A DNA stretch of 64,000 nucleotides from NCBI GenBank assembly GCA_003248315.1, contig QKWM01000004.1, positions 3,035,001-3,099,000 of the forward strand. The letters run 5' to 3'. Position numbers and translations under genes: made by a program. The stretch's first letter is position 1; every line of letters starts with the position of its first letter. The DNA comes from Streptomyces sp. SW4 (GTDB lineage: Bacteria; Actinomycetota; Actinomycetes; Streptomycetales; Streptomycetaceae). Positions 18,423 through 26,454 of this stretch are shown here, in pieces. The notes under the pieces were generated by a model. The model made no database searches. It was not told the origin of the DNA and saw only the letters and a program-made list of their open reading frames with translations.

Positions 18423-19174
18423 ATGAAGCTCACCGTCGTCGGCTGCTCGGGGTCGTTCCCGTCCGCGGAATCGGCCTGCTCGAGCTACCTCGTCGAGGCC
18501 GACGGCTTCCGGCTGCTCCTCGACATGGGCAACGGCGCCCTGGGCGAGCTGCAGCGCCACTGCGGTCTCTACGACCTCGACGCGATCTTCCTCAGCCACC
18601 TGCACGCCGACCACTGCATCGACATGTGCGCCTATTTCGTGGCGCGCTACTACCGGCACGACGGCGGCCGCTGCGCCCCCCTCCCGGTCTTCGGACCCGA
18701 GGGCACCGAGCACCGGCTCACCACCGCCTACGCCGACACCCCCTCCGCCTCGTCCATGAGCGAGGTCTTCGACTTCCACACGGTCAAGCCGGGCACGTTC
18801 GAGGTCGGCCCCTTCACCCTGCACACCGACCAGGTGGCCCACCCCGTCGAGGCGTACGGCGTCCGCGTCGAGCACGCCGGCCGGTCGCTGACGTACTCCG
18901 GCGACACCGGTGTCACCGGCGCGCTGGACGAGCTGGCCCGGGACGCGGACCTCTTCCTGTGCGAGGCCGCCTTCACCCACGGCAAGGAGTCCATCCCCGA
19001 CCTGCACCTCAACGGCAGGGAGGCCGGCGAGACCGCGGCCCGGGCCGGCGCCCGGCGCCTGGTCCTCACCCACATCCCCCGTGGACCGACCCCCAGATCA
19101 ACCTGGCCGACGCCCGCGCGGTGTACGACGGGCCGGTGGAGCTGGCGGCGCCGGGACGGACGTACGAGGTCTGA
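18423..19174 (+). CDS. MBL-fold metallo-hydrolase (frameshifted)
   Basis: Metallo-beta-lactamase-fold enzyme of the RNase Z/phosphodiesterase-like group. The metal motif FLSHLHADHCIDM (HxHxDH) is at residues ~59-71, with YSGDTGVT supplying the bridging Asp and LTHIPPW a further His. About 250 aa. GGAGG lies 11 bases before the ATG. One C is missing in the run at 19077-19081, affecting only the last ~30 codons (restored HIPPWTDPQINLADARAVYD). The substrate is unknown; relatives include cyclic-nucleotide phosphodiesterases. A hairpin terminator follows. Confidence 0.87.
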
Positions 19175-19210
19175 GCGCGGACGACGTACCAGGTCTGGGA
19201 GCGGACACGG

Positions 19211-19245
19211 CGAAGGCCCCGGAGCGTGTGCTCCGGGGGCCTTCG
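19211..19245. terminator. bidirectional terminator between MBL hydrolase and nagE2
   Basis: CGAAGGCCCCGGAGC (19211-19225) pairs with 19230-19245 with one bulged G and a GTGT loop, between convergent genes. Confidence 0.75.
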
Positions 19246-19262
19246 TCATGTCGCGGGGCCGC

Positions 19263-20513
19263 TCACGCCTTCGTGAGGTCCTCGACCTCCTCCTCGGGCT
19301 CCCGGCCCGGGGTCGGCAGGTTGAACTTGACGATGGCGAAGCGGAAGACCGTGTAGTAGACCGCCGCGAACACCAGGCCGATCGGGATGATCATCCAGGG
19401 CTTGGTGGCCAGGTTCCAGTTCAGCGCGTAGTCGATGAAGCCAGCGGAGAACGTGAAGCCGGCGTGGACGCCGAACGCCCAGGTGATCGCCATCGACAGG
19501 GCGGTCAGCACGGCGTGGATCACGTACAGCACCGGCGCGATGAACATGAACGCGAACTCGATCGGCTCGGTCACACCGGTGACGAAGGAGGTCAGCGCGA
19601 GCGAGACCATCATGCCCATCACGGCCTTGCGGCGCTCCGGGCGGGCGGCGTGCGCGATGGCGATCGCGGCGGCCGGCAGACCGAACATCATGATCGGGAA
19701 GAAGCCCGACATGAACTGACCGGCGTCCGGGTCACCGGCGAAGAACCGGTTCAGGTCGCCGTGCACGACCTCGCCGGCGGCGTTGGTGAAGTCGCCGATC
19801 TGGAACCAGGAGACGGTGTTGACGAACTGGTGCATGCCGATCGGGATCAGCGCGCGGTTGATCAGGCCGAACAGGCCGGCCCCGGCCGCCCCGAGCCCGG
19901 TGATCCACTCGCCCGCGTCCGAGATGACCTCGCCGATCGGCTCCCAGACCAGGCCGAAGAAGACGCCGACGGCGGTGCCGACGAAGGCCATGATGATCGG
20001 CACCAGACGGCGCCCGTTGAAGAAGCCGAGCCAGTCCACCAGCTTCTTGCGGTGGTAGCGCTGCCACAGCACCGCGGCGAGCAGACCCATCAGGATGCCG
20101 CCGAGGACACCGGGGTTGTTGTAGGTCGCGGCCACGTCCTCGCCGGCCTTGATCTGCGCCTCGGTGACGGGGAAGGCCTTCAGGACGTTGCTGTAGACCA
20201 GGAAGCCGACCAGGGCGGCCAGGGCCGTGGAGCCGTCCGCCTTCTTGGCGAAGCCGATGGCCACACCGATGCAGAACAGCATCGGGAGGTTGTCGAAGAT
20301 GGCGCCACCGGCCGTGGCGAACACGGCCGCGACCTTGTCCCAGCCGAGGCCGTCCGCGCCGAAGACGTCGGGCTGGCCCAGGCGCAGCAGGATGCCCGCC
20401 GCCGGCAGGACGGCGATCGGGAGCTGCAGACTGCGGCCGATCTTCTGCAGACCCTGGAAAAGACCGGATCCCCGCTTCTTTGCGGGGGCCGCCTTGTCGG
20501 TGGCGGTGCTCAT
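19263..20513 (-). CDS. nagE2: PTS N-acetylglucosamine-specific EIIC permease
   Basis: Membrane channel of the phosphotransferase system, importing GlcNAc as its 6-phosphate. 416 aa, intact, about ten hydrophobic segments. Family motifs: GLQKIGRSLQLPIAVLPAAGIL at the N-terminus (first 20 residues shown in part), NRRALIPIG-like NRALIPIGMHQFVN, GFFPIMMFGLPAAA, and TEPIEFAFMFIAP with the substrate-binding Glu. The MSTATDK start at 20513 has GGAGG 5 bases upstream. It lacks EIIA/EIIB domains; EIIB is supplied by nagF. A perfect double dre palindrome sits just upstream, indicating DasR repression. By position it matches S. coelicolor nagE2. Confidence 0.93.
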   Translation of the reverse strand: MSTATDKAAPAKKRGSGLFQGLQKIGRSLQLPIAVLPAAGILLRLGQPDVFGADGLGWDKVAAVFATAGGAIFDNLPMLFCIGVAIGFAKKADGSTALAALVGFLVYSNVLKAFPVTEAQIKAGEDVAATYNNPGVLGGILMGLLAAVLWQRYHRKKLVDWLGFFNGRRLVPIIMAFVGTAVGVFFGLVWEPIGEVISDAGEWITGLGAAGAGLFGLINRALIPIGMHQFVNTVSWFQIGDFTNAAGEVVHGDLNRFFAGDPDAGQFMSGFFPIMMFGLPAAAIAIAHAARPERRKAVMGMMVSLALTSFVTGVTEPIEFAFMFIAPVLYVIHAVLTALSMAITWAFGVHAGFTFSAGFIDYALNWNLATKPWMIIPIGLVFAAVYYTVFRFAIVKFNLPTPGREPEEEVEDLTKA

Positions 20514-20532
20514 TGCTTCCTCCATCGGGTGG

Positions 20533-20561
20533 TGGTCTACACCACTCAGTGGTGTAGACCT
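20533..20561. promoter_or_regulatory. double DasR-responsive element (dre) of nagE2
   Basis: GGTCTACACCACT (20534-20546), one C, AGTGGTGTAGACC (20548-20560): a perfect 13-base inverted repeat made of two back-to-back dre-like half palindromes (consensus ACTGGTCTAGACCAGT). A TACAAC -10-like hexamer (complement of 20562-20567) abuts it on the minus strand, so bound DasR would block transcription. Confidence 0.85.
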
Positions 20562-20647
20562 GTTGTAGCACGATGAAGGGCCCATAAGGAACCCGCGATT
20601 CCTGCTACGGAACCGCTACGGGCAGTGCCGGAAAACGGCGTGGCGAA

Positions 20648-20675
20648 GGCCCTCGGACGGGGCCGTCCGAGGGCC
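20648..20675 (-). terminator. terminator of nagE1
   Basis: 12-bp perfect stem GGCCCTCGGACG (20648-20659) with 20664-20675 and a 4-base loop, 43 bases beyond the nagE1 stop on the minus strand. Confidence 0.75.
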
Positions 20676-20717
20676 TGGGAAAACCCTGCAAAAGGGTACG
20701 CGGGCGGTCGGTGTGAC

Positions 20718-22012
20718 CTACACCTTGGTCACGTCCTCGACCTCTTCCTCCGGTTCCCGGCCAGGGGTCTTCAGATCGAACTTCGTGATGGCGAACCGGA
20801 AGACCGTGTAGTACACCACCGCGAATCCCAGCCCGATCGGAATGATCAGCCACGGTTTCGTCGCCAGGTTCCAGTTGATGACGTAGTCGATCAGTCCCGC
20901 CGAGAAGCTGAAGCCGTCCTTCACGCCCAGCCCCCACGTCACCGCCATCGAGACACCCGTCAGCACCGCGTGCACCGCGTACAGCGCCGGCGCGATGAAG
21001 AGGAACGAGTACTCCAGCGGCTCGGTGATGCCGGTCACGAACGACGTCAGCGCCACCGAGAGCATCAGACCGCCCACCTCCTTGCGGCGGTGCGGCTTGG
21101 CGCAGTGCGTGATCGCCAGCGCCGCGGCGGGCAGCGCGAACATCATGATCGGGAAGAATCCCGTGGTGAACAGGCCCGCGTTCGGGTCGCCCGCCAGGAA
21201 CATGTTGATGTCGCCGTGCACCACCGTGCCGTCCGGCTTGGTGTAACTGCCGAACTGGAACCACATGGGCACGTTCAGGAACTGGTGCAGCCCGATCACC
21301 AGCAGCGCGCGGTTCGCCACGCCGAAGACGCCCGCGCCCCAGGCGCCCAGCCCGGTCAGCCAGTCGCTGAAGCTCTCCAGCGCCGACCCGATCGGCGGCC
21401 ACACCCACAGGCACAGCGCCGCGAAGGCGATCGCCACGAACGCCATGATGATCGGCACCAGCCGCCGCCCGTTGAAGAAGCCCAGCCAGTCCACGAGCTT
21501 GGTGCGGTGGAAGCGCTGCCAGAAGAAGGCCGCGAGCAGTCCCATCACGATGCCGCCGAAGACCCCCGGGTTCTGGTAGGTGAACGCCGTCACCGTCCCG
21601 ACCCGTCGGTGAGCTGGCACCCCACCTGCGGCACCGCCCGCGACCCCTCCGGGCAGTCCTCCGGGAACTGCCGCAGCACGTTGAAGTAGACGAGGAACCC
21701 CGCCACGGCCGCCAGCGCCGTCGAGCCGTCCGCCTTCTTGGCCATGCCGATGGCCACGCCCACGCAGAACAGCAGCGGCAGGCCCAGCGAGCCGTCCAGC
21801 AGCGCGCCGCCCGCGCCCACCATCACCTTGGAGACGTTGGTCCAGCCCAGCCCGTCGTCGCCGAACACGTCCGGCTGGCCGAGGCGGTTGAGAATGCCCG
21901 CGGCGGGCAGGACGGCGATGGGCAGCTGGAGACTGCGTCCCATCTTCTGCAGGCCCTGGAACCATCGGTTCCAGCGGGCACGGGCGGGGCTGACCGCGCT
22001 GTCGGCACTCAT
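20718..22012 (-). CDS. nagE1: second PTS GlcNAc-type EIIC permease (frameshifted)
   Basis: Paralogue of the adjacent EIIC with the same architecture: FQGLQKMGRSLQLPIAVLPA, NRLGQPDVFGDDGLGW, NRALLVIGLHQFLNV, GFFPIMMFALPAAA, TEPLEYSFLFIAP. About 431 aa; it has an extra Cys-containing loop (EDCPEGSRAVPQVGCQLTDG) absent from nagE2. One G is missing near 21600 (restored TDGSGTVTAFTYQNPGVFGG). Start at 22012 (MSADSAVSP); upstream in-frame GTGs lack a ribosome site. Divergent from nagF, with dre sites between. In S. coelicolor the nagE2 paralogue is reported as the main GlcNAc permease. Confidence 0.9.
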
Positions 22013-22060
22013 CCGGCTCTGGTCTCCTAGGGCGGGAGCGGTGCGGCGGCCGTCCACTAC

Positions 22061-22088
22061 AGTGGCCACTAGAGTGGTGTAGACCAGT
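22061..22088. promoter_or_regulatory. dre site(s) between nagE1 and nagF
   Basis: AGTGGTGTAGACCAGT (22073-22088) matches the DasR consensus at nearly every position. An adjacent AGTGGCCACT palindrome (22061-22070) may be a degenerate second half-site. The location serves both divergent PTS genes. Confidence 0.78.
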
Positions 22089-22206
22089 TGGCGGACGGTT
22101 CCGCTGTCGTGACGCCATCATTTCGGCACCCACGGCACGACCGCTCGCGAAGATGGGCCAACTGTGGGTTACTGCGACAAAGCGGTCCGGATCAGGGAGA
22201 AGGAAC

Positions 22207-22440
22207 ATGGCCAGCAAGGCTGAGAAGATCGTTGCCGGGCTCGGCGGCATCGACAACATCGAAGAGGTCGAGGGCTGCATCACCCGCCTCCGTACCGAGG
22301 TCTCCGACGCCTCGCTGGTCGACGAGGCCGCCCTCAAGGCCGCCGGAGCCCACGGCGTCGTCAAGATGGGCACCGCCATCCAGGTCGTCATCGGCACCGA
22401 CGCCGACCCGATCGCCGCGGAGATCGAAGACATGATGTGA
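22207..22440 (+). CDS. nagF: PTS GlcNAc-specific EIIB component
   Basis: Phosphocarrier domain transferring phosphate from EIIA to incoming sugar. 77 aa: MASKAEKIVAGLGGIDNIEE, then VEGCITRLRTEV with the phosphorylated Cys (residue ~23), then GAHGVVKMGTAIQVVIGTDA. Single-domain EIIB, complementing the stand-alone EIIC proteins. GAGAAGGA precedes the ATG. Intact; followed closely by rph. Confidence 0.93.
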   Translation: MASKAEKIVAGLGGIDNIEEVEGCITRLRTEVSDASLVDEAALKAAGAHGVVKMGTAIQVVIGTDADPIAAEIEDMM

Positions 22441-22528
22441 GCCCTCCGCTCACCCGCCGAGGGGGCCCTTTCCGCCAGGTCTCGCACCGGGGGAGGGGCC
22501 CCCTCCGCATGCGGCTAGGCTCACCCGC

Positions 22529-23264
<736 letters not shown>

Positions 23265-23440
23265 CCCGGCCCCGGAAGGTAAACAGGACACCAAGAGCGG
23301 ACCAAGAAACGGCGGGCCGGCAGGCAACTGAGCCGCCCGCCGCCGCGTCCCTACAGATACGGGCGTGCGGCTCACCGCCGTACGCCCGGCGCAGCACCCA
23401 CGCGGGCCCTCGGGCCCCACCGAACGGGAGGACCGCACCC

Positions 23441-23848
23441 ATGGCCGCGACCCGACGCAGCCGCCGTCGCCGTACCGCCATCGCCGCCGCAGCACTGGCG
23501 GCCGCCGGCCTGACCGCCGGCCTCACCACCGGCTGCGACGCCGTCGGCAAGGCACTGGACTGCGTCCAGACCGCCGACGCCATCGCCGACAGCGTCACCG
23601 AGCTGCAGCAGGCCGTGGAGAACGCCTCCAACGACCCCACCCGGCTGGAGGAGTCCCTCGACTCCATCGACAAGAACCTCGGCAAGATCGGCGACCAGAC
23701 CGACAACGCCGACGTCAACAAGGCCGTCGACGACCTCGGCAAGGCCGTCGAGAACGTGCGCACGTCGATCGAGAACGGCGACAACACCCCCGACATCAGC
23801 CCGGTCACCGACGCGGCCGGCGAACTGACCAAGGTCTGCACCCCGTAG
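23441..23848 (+). CDS. putative lipoprotein with helical repeats
   Basis: 135 aa, intact. Basic N-terminus (RRSRRRRT), hydrophobic stretch and a lipobox-like LTTGC at residues ~28-32, so probably lipidated and exported, or membrane anchored. The mature part is acidic and helical (DAIADSVTELQQAVENASND, DSIDKNLGKIGDQTDN, DDLGKAVENVRTSIENG), suggesting a coiled coil. A second Cys lies near residue 41 and another near the C-terminus. It sits between rph and rdgB; role unknown. Confidence 0.72.
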   Translation: MAATRRSRRRRTAIAAAALAAAGLTAGLTTGCDAVGKALDCVQTADAIADSVTELQQAVENASNDPTRLEESLDSIDKNLGKIGDQTDNADVNKAVDDLGKAVENVRTSIENGDNTPDISPVTDAAGELTKVCTP

Positions 23849-23899
23849 CCCGCCGAGGCGGCCGCAGGACGCGGGCGGGCCCCAGGGATACTGAACCCC

Positions 23900-24502
23900 A
23901 TGACCCGCCTGATCCTCGCCACCCGCAACGCCGGAAAGATCACCGAACTGAGGGCCATCCTCGCCGAGGCCGGCCTGCCGCACGAACTGGTCGGCGCCGA
24001 CGCGTTCCCCGACGTCCCCGACGTCCGGGAGACCGGCGTGACCTTCGCCGAGAACGCCCTGCTCAAGGCCCACGCCCTCGCGCAGGCCACCGGGCTGCCC
24101 GCCGTCGCCGACGACTCCGGCCTCTGCGTCGACGTCCTCAACGGCGCACCCGGCATCTTCTCCGCCCGCTGGGCCGGCCGCCACGGCGACGACAAGGCCA
24201 ACCTCGACCTCCTCCTCGCCCAGCTCTCCGACATCGCCGACGAGCACCGGGGCGCCCACTTCGCCTGCGCGGCGGCCCTCGCCCTGCCCGACGGCACCGA
24301 GCGGGTCGTCGAGGGACAGCTGAAGGGGACCCTGCGTCACGAGCCGGCCGGCACGGGCGGCTTCGGCTACGACCCGATCCTCCAGCCGGAGGGCGAGACC
24401 CGTACCTGCGCCGAACTGACGGCCGAGGAGAAGAACGCCATCAGCCACCGGGGCAAGGCGTTCCGTGCCCTGGTGCCGGTGGTGCGGGAACTGATCGGCT
24501 GA
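23900..24502 (+). CDS. rdgB: RdgB/HAM1 non-canonical purine NTP pyrophosphatase
   Basis: Hydrolyses dITP/XTP/ITP to monophosphates, keeping deaminated purines out of nucleic acids. 200 aa, intact. Motifs: LATRNAGKITELRAIL at the N-terminus, ADDSGLCVD (catalytic Asp), SARWAGRHGDD, GTGGFGYDPI and SHRGKAFRAL. ATG at 23900. Confidence 0.95.
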   Translation: MTRLILATRNAGKITELRAILAEAGLPHELVGADAFPDVPDVRETGVTFAENALLKAHALAQATGLPAVADDSGLCVDVLNGAPGIFSARWAGRHGDDKANLDLLLAQLSDIADEHRGAHFACAAALALPDGTERVVEGQLKGTLRHEPAGTGGFGYDPILQPEGETRTCAELTAEEKNAISHRGKAFRALVPVVRELIG

Positions 24503-24543
24503 CGGGCCGGGCCCGGGAGCGGTCCCGTCCGCGGGACGGGCTC

Positions 24544-24630
24544 TGGTGCGGCCGGAGGGACTCGAACCCTCACGGGAGTTACCCCACTGGGACCTAAACC
24601 CAGCGTGACTGCCAGTTCCACCACGGCCGC
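24544..24630 (-). tRNA. tRNA-Leu (anticodon UAG)
   Basis: Class II tRNA, 87 nt including an encoded CCA. Acceptor stem GCGGCCG/CGGCCGC; anticodon arm CTGGG-TTTAGGT-CCCAG with anticodon TAG reading CUA (and possibly other CUN) codons. A long variable arm is present and the T-arm loop carries GGTTCGAGTCC. It lies on the minus strand between rdgB and bcp. Confidence 0.95.
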
Positions 24631-24634
24631 CGGT

Positions 24635-24672
24635 CGGTACTGCCCGGCCATGCTACTGGCCGGGCAGTACCG
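24635..24672 (-). terminator. terminator of bcp
   Basis: 16-bp perfect stem (CGGTACTGCCCGGCCA at 24635-24650 with 24657-24672), 6-base loop, directly abutting the bcp stop codon. Confidence 0.85.
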
Positions 24673-25139
24673 TCAGATCCCCAAGTCCTTGATGATCTTG
24701 GCCACGTGGCCCGTCGCCCGGACGTTGTACAGGGCCTTCTCGACCTTGCCCTCCTCGTCCACGACGATCGTGGAGCGGATGACGCCCATGTACGTCCTGC
24801 CGTAGTTCTTCTTCTCGCCGAAGGCGCCGTAGGCGTCCAGGACCTTCTTGTCCGGGTCGGCGAGCAGGGTGACCTTCAGGGACTCCGCCTCGCGGAACCG
24901 GGCCAGCTTCTCCGGCTTGTCGGGGAGATGCCGATCACGTCGTACCCCGCGCCGGCCAGCAGCTCCAGGTTGTCCGTGAAGTCGCACGCCTGCTTGGTGC
25001 AGCCCGGCGTGAGGGCGGCGGGGTAGAAGTAGACGATGACCTTGCGGCCCTTGTGGTCGGACAGGGACACCTCGTTGCCGTCGGCGTCCGGGAGGGTGAA
25101 GGCGGGGGCCACGTCCCCGGGCTGGAGTCGCTCGCTCAT
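24673..25139 (-). CDS. bcp: thioredoxin-dependent thiol peroxidase, Bcp/PrxQ (frameshifted)
   Basis: Peroxiredoxin reducing H2O2 and organic hydroperoxides. MSERLQPGDVAPAFTLPDAD, then FYPAALTPGCTKQACDF, which has both the peroxidatic Cys and a resolving Cys five residues later, then TYMGVIRSTIVVDEEGKV. 155 aa. One base missing near 24927 (restored VIGISPDKPEKLARF). The canonical KDxTPGCT is replaced by ALTPGCT. Confidence 0.93.
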
Positions 25140-25234
25140 CGATCCAATGTAACCGGGGGTCCTGACAGTGCGGTCGGCCGGGAAGCTGACAGACTGTCCG
25201 GAACAAGCATCAGCATCACATCGGAGGCCGTACG

Positions 25235-25564
25235 GTGGCGGACACGTCGGACACCAGAACCCCGGCGCAGATCGAGGCGGACATCAAGCGCCGCCGCGAG
25301 GTGCTGGCCGAGACGCTCGACGAGATCGGGATGCGGGTGCATCCGAAGACGATCATGGGGGACGCCAAGGCGAAGGTCGCCTCCCACATCGACCACACCC
25401 TGGGGCGGGCCTATGTCGGCGCCAACCGCGTGGTCGGCGATGTGAAGGGCCGCTTCGTCGACGAGGACGGCTCGCCCCGGCTGGAGCGGGTCGTCCCCGT
25501 CGCCCTCGTCGTGGTCGGTGTCGTGGGGCTGCTCGCCCTCGGCACCCGGCGGCGCAAGGGCTGA
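25235..25564 (+). CDS. DUF3618 membrane-associated protein
   Basis: 109 aa, intact. GTG start with CGGAGG eight bases upstream. N-terminal DUF3618 motif RTPAQIEADIKRRREVLAET, a helical middle region and a C-terminal hydrophobic segment VVPVALVVVGVVGLLALG followed by RRRKG, so probably tail-anchored in the membrane. The family is actinobacterial and of unknown function. Confidence 0.85.
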   Translation: MADTSDTRTPAQIEADIKRRREVLAETLDEIGMRVHPKTIMGDAKAKVASHIDHTLGRAYVGANRVVGDVKGRFVDEDGSPRLERVVPVALVVVGVVGLLALGTRRRKG

Positions 25565-25587
25565 CCGGGAGCAGGTAGGTTCAAGGC

Positions 25588-25944
25588 GTGAGCGCCAACA
25601 GAAACGACCACAGCACCCCGCACGACAAGCTGCCCATCCGCATGCTGCACGACCGCGTGCTCGTGCGGCAGGACAACAGCGAGGGCGAGCGGCGCAGCGG
25701 GGGCGGCATCCTGATCCCCGCGACCGCGGCGGTCGGCCGGCGGCTGGCCTGGGCCGAGGTCGTCGCCGTCGGGCAGAACGTGCGCACCGTGGAGCCGGGC
25801 GACCGGGTCCTGTTCGACCCGGAGGACCGCGCCGAGGTCGAGGTGCGGGGCGTCGCGTACGTGCTGATGCGCGAGCGCGACCTGCACGCCGTGGCCGCGG
25901 ACCGCTTCGAGGGCTCGGAGGACTCGACCGGCCTGTACCTGTGA
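25588..25944 (+). CDS. GroES-like co-chaperonin family protein
   Basis: 118 aa, GTG start, intact. Contains the GroES fold signature PIRMLHDRVLVRQDNSEGERRSGGGILIP (read in part) with the mobile-loop region and a C-terminal VEVRGVAYVLMRERDL strand. No groEL is adjacent, so it is likely a divergent stand-alone GroES paralogue and not the main co-chaperonin. A strong terminator follows. Confidence 0.8.
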   Translation: MSANRNDHSTPHDKLPIRMLHDRVLVRQDNSEGERRSGGGILIPATAAVGRRLAWAEVVAVGQNVRTVEPGDRVLFDPEDRAEVEVRGVAYVLMRERDLHAVAADRFEGSEDSTGLYL

Positions 25945-25989
25945 GCCGTACCGGCCCGGTGCCGTACCGCCGCACATCGTCGGGCCCGA

Positions 25990-26017
25990 GGGGCTGGTGA
26001 CCGTCGTCACCAGCCCC
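25990..26017 (+). terminator. terminator after GroES-like gene
   Basis: 12-bp perfect stem GGGGCTGGTGAC (25990-26001) with 26006-26017, loop CGTC, followed by TTTG. It separates the gene from the downstream riboswitch. Confidence 0.8.
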
Positions 26018-26046
26018 TTTGTCCGTTCTTTGCTACCGTGGAGGGA

Positions 26047-26089
26047 CCCCGACGAGACGCGCCGTACCGGGTGAAGGCAAAGACGACGC
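26047..26089 (+). ncRNA. guanidine-III (ykkC-III) riboswitch
   Basis: The 43-base stretch matches the guanidine-III pseudoknot aptamer: GACGAG near its start, GCGCCGTACC in the middle, then GGGT, GGCAAAGACG and a final CGC, in the order and spacing I recall for the class. It lies 43 bases before the start codon of an SMR-family gene, the classic target, so it should switch on guanidine export when guanidinium binds. Confidence 0.88.
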
Positions 26090-26131
26090 ACCACCGTTCA
26101 GTTCGCTTGCGTTCGCCTCGGAGGTGCCGTC

Positions 26132-26452
26132 ATGGCCTGGGTTCTGCTGATCATCGCCGGTCTGCTGGAGGTCGGCTGGTCGATCGGGATGAAGTACACC
26201 GACGGCTTCACCCGTCTCGTGCCGTCCCTGTTCACCGGCGCCGGCATCGTCGCCAGCATGGTGCTGCTCTCCTACGCCGCCAGGACCCTGCCCATCGGCA
26301 CCGCCTACGGCGTGTGGGTGGGCATCGGCGCGGCCGGCGCGGCGATCCTCGGCATGGTGGTGCTGGGCGAGCCGGTGACCGCCGCGCGGATCTTCTTCAT
26401 CTCCCTGCTGCTGGTCGCCGTCGTGGGCCTGAAGGCGACCTCCGGTCACTGA
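26132..26452 (+). CDS. gdx: SMR-family guanidinium exporter (Gdx type)
   Basis: 106 aa, intact, four transmembrane helices; works as a dual-topology dimer exchanging guanidinium for protons. MAWVLLIIAGLLEVGWSIGM carries the essential membrane Glu; GWSIGMKYTDGFTRL is typical of the SugE/Gdx subgroup, in contrast to the EmrE multidrug subgroup. GTAYGVWVGIGAAGAAILG is the helix-3 signature. CGGAGG precedes the ATG. The guanidine-III riboswitch upstream supports the substrate. Its stop is 2 bases from the stop of the convergent PBP gene. Confidence 0.9.
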   Translation: MAWVLLIIAGLLEVGWSIGMKYTDGFTRLVPSLFTGAGIVASMVLLSYAARTLPIGTAYGVWVGIGAAGAAILGMVVLGEPVTAARIFFISLLLVAVVGLKATSGH

Positions 26453-26454
26453 CG

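Noticed and set aside
20533..20561. Possible CRISPR or transposon inverted repeat
   Set aside because: The palindrome matches the DasR consensus and sits at a PTS promoter. No repeat-spacer array, transposase or target duplication is present anywhere in the window.
24521..24536. GTCCCG-TCCG-CGGGAC hairpin between rdgB and the tRNA gene
   Set aside because: Six pairs only, with several alternative pairings; too weak to call a terminator.
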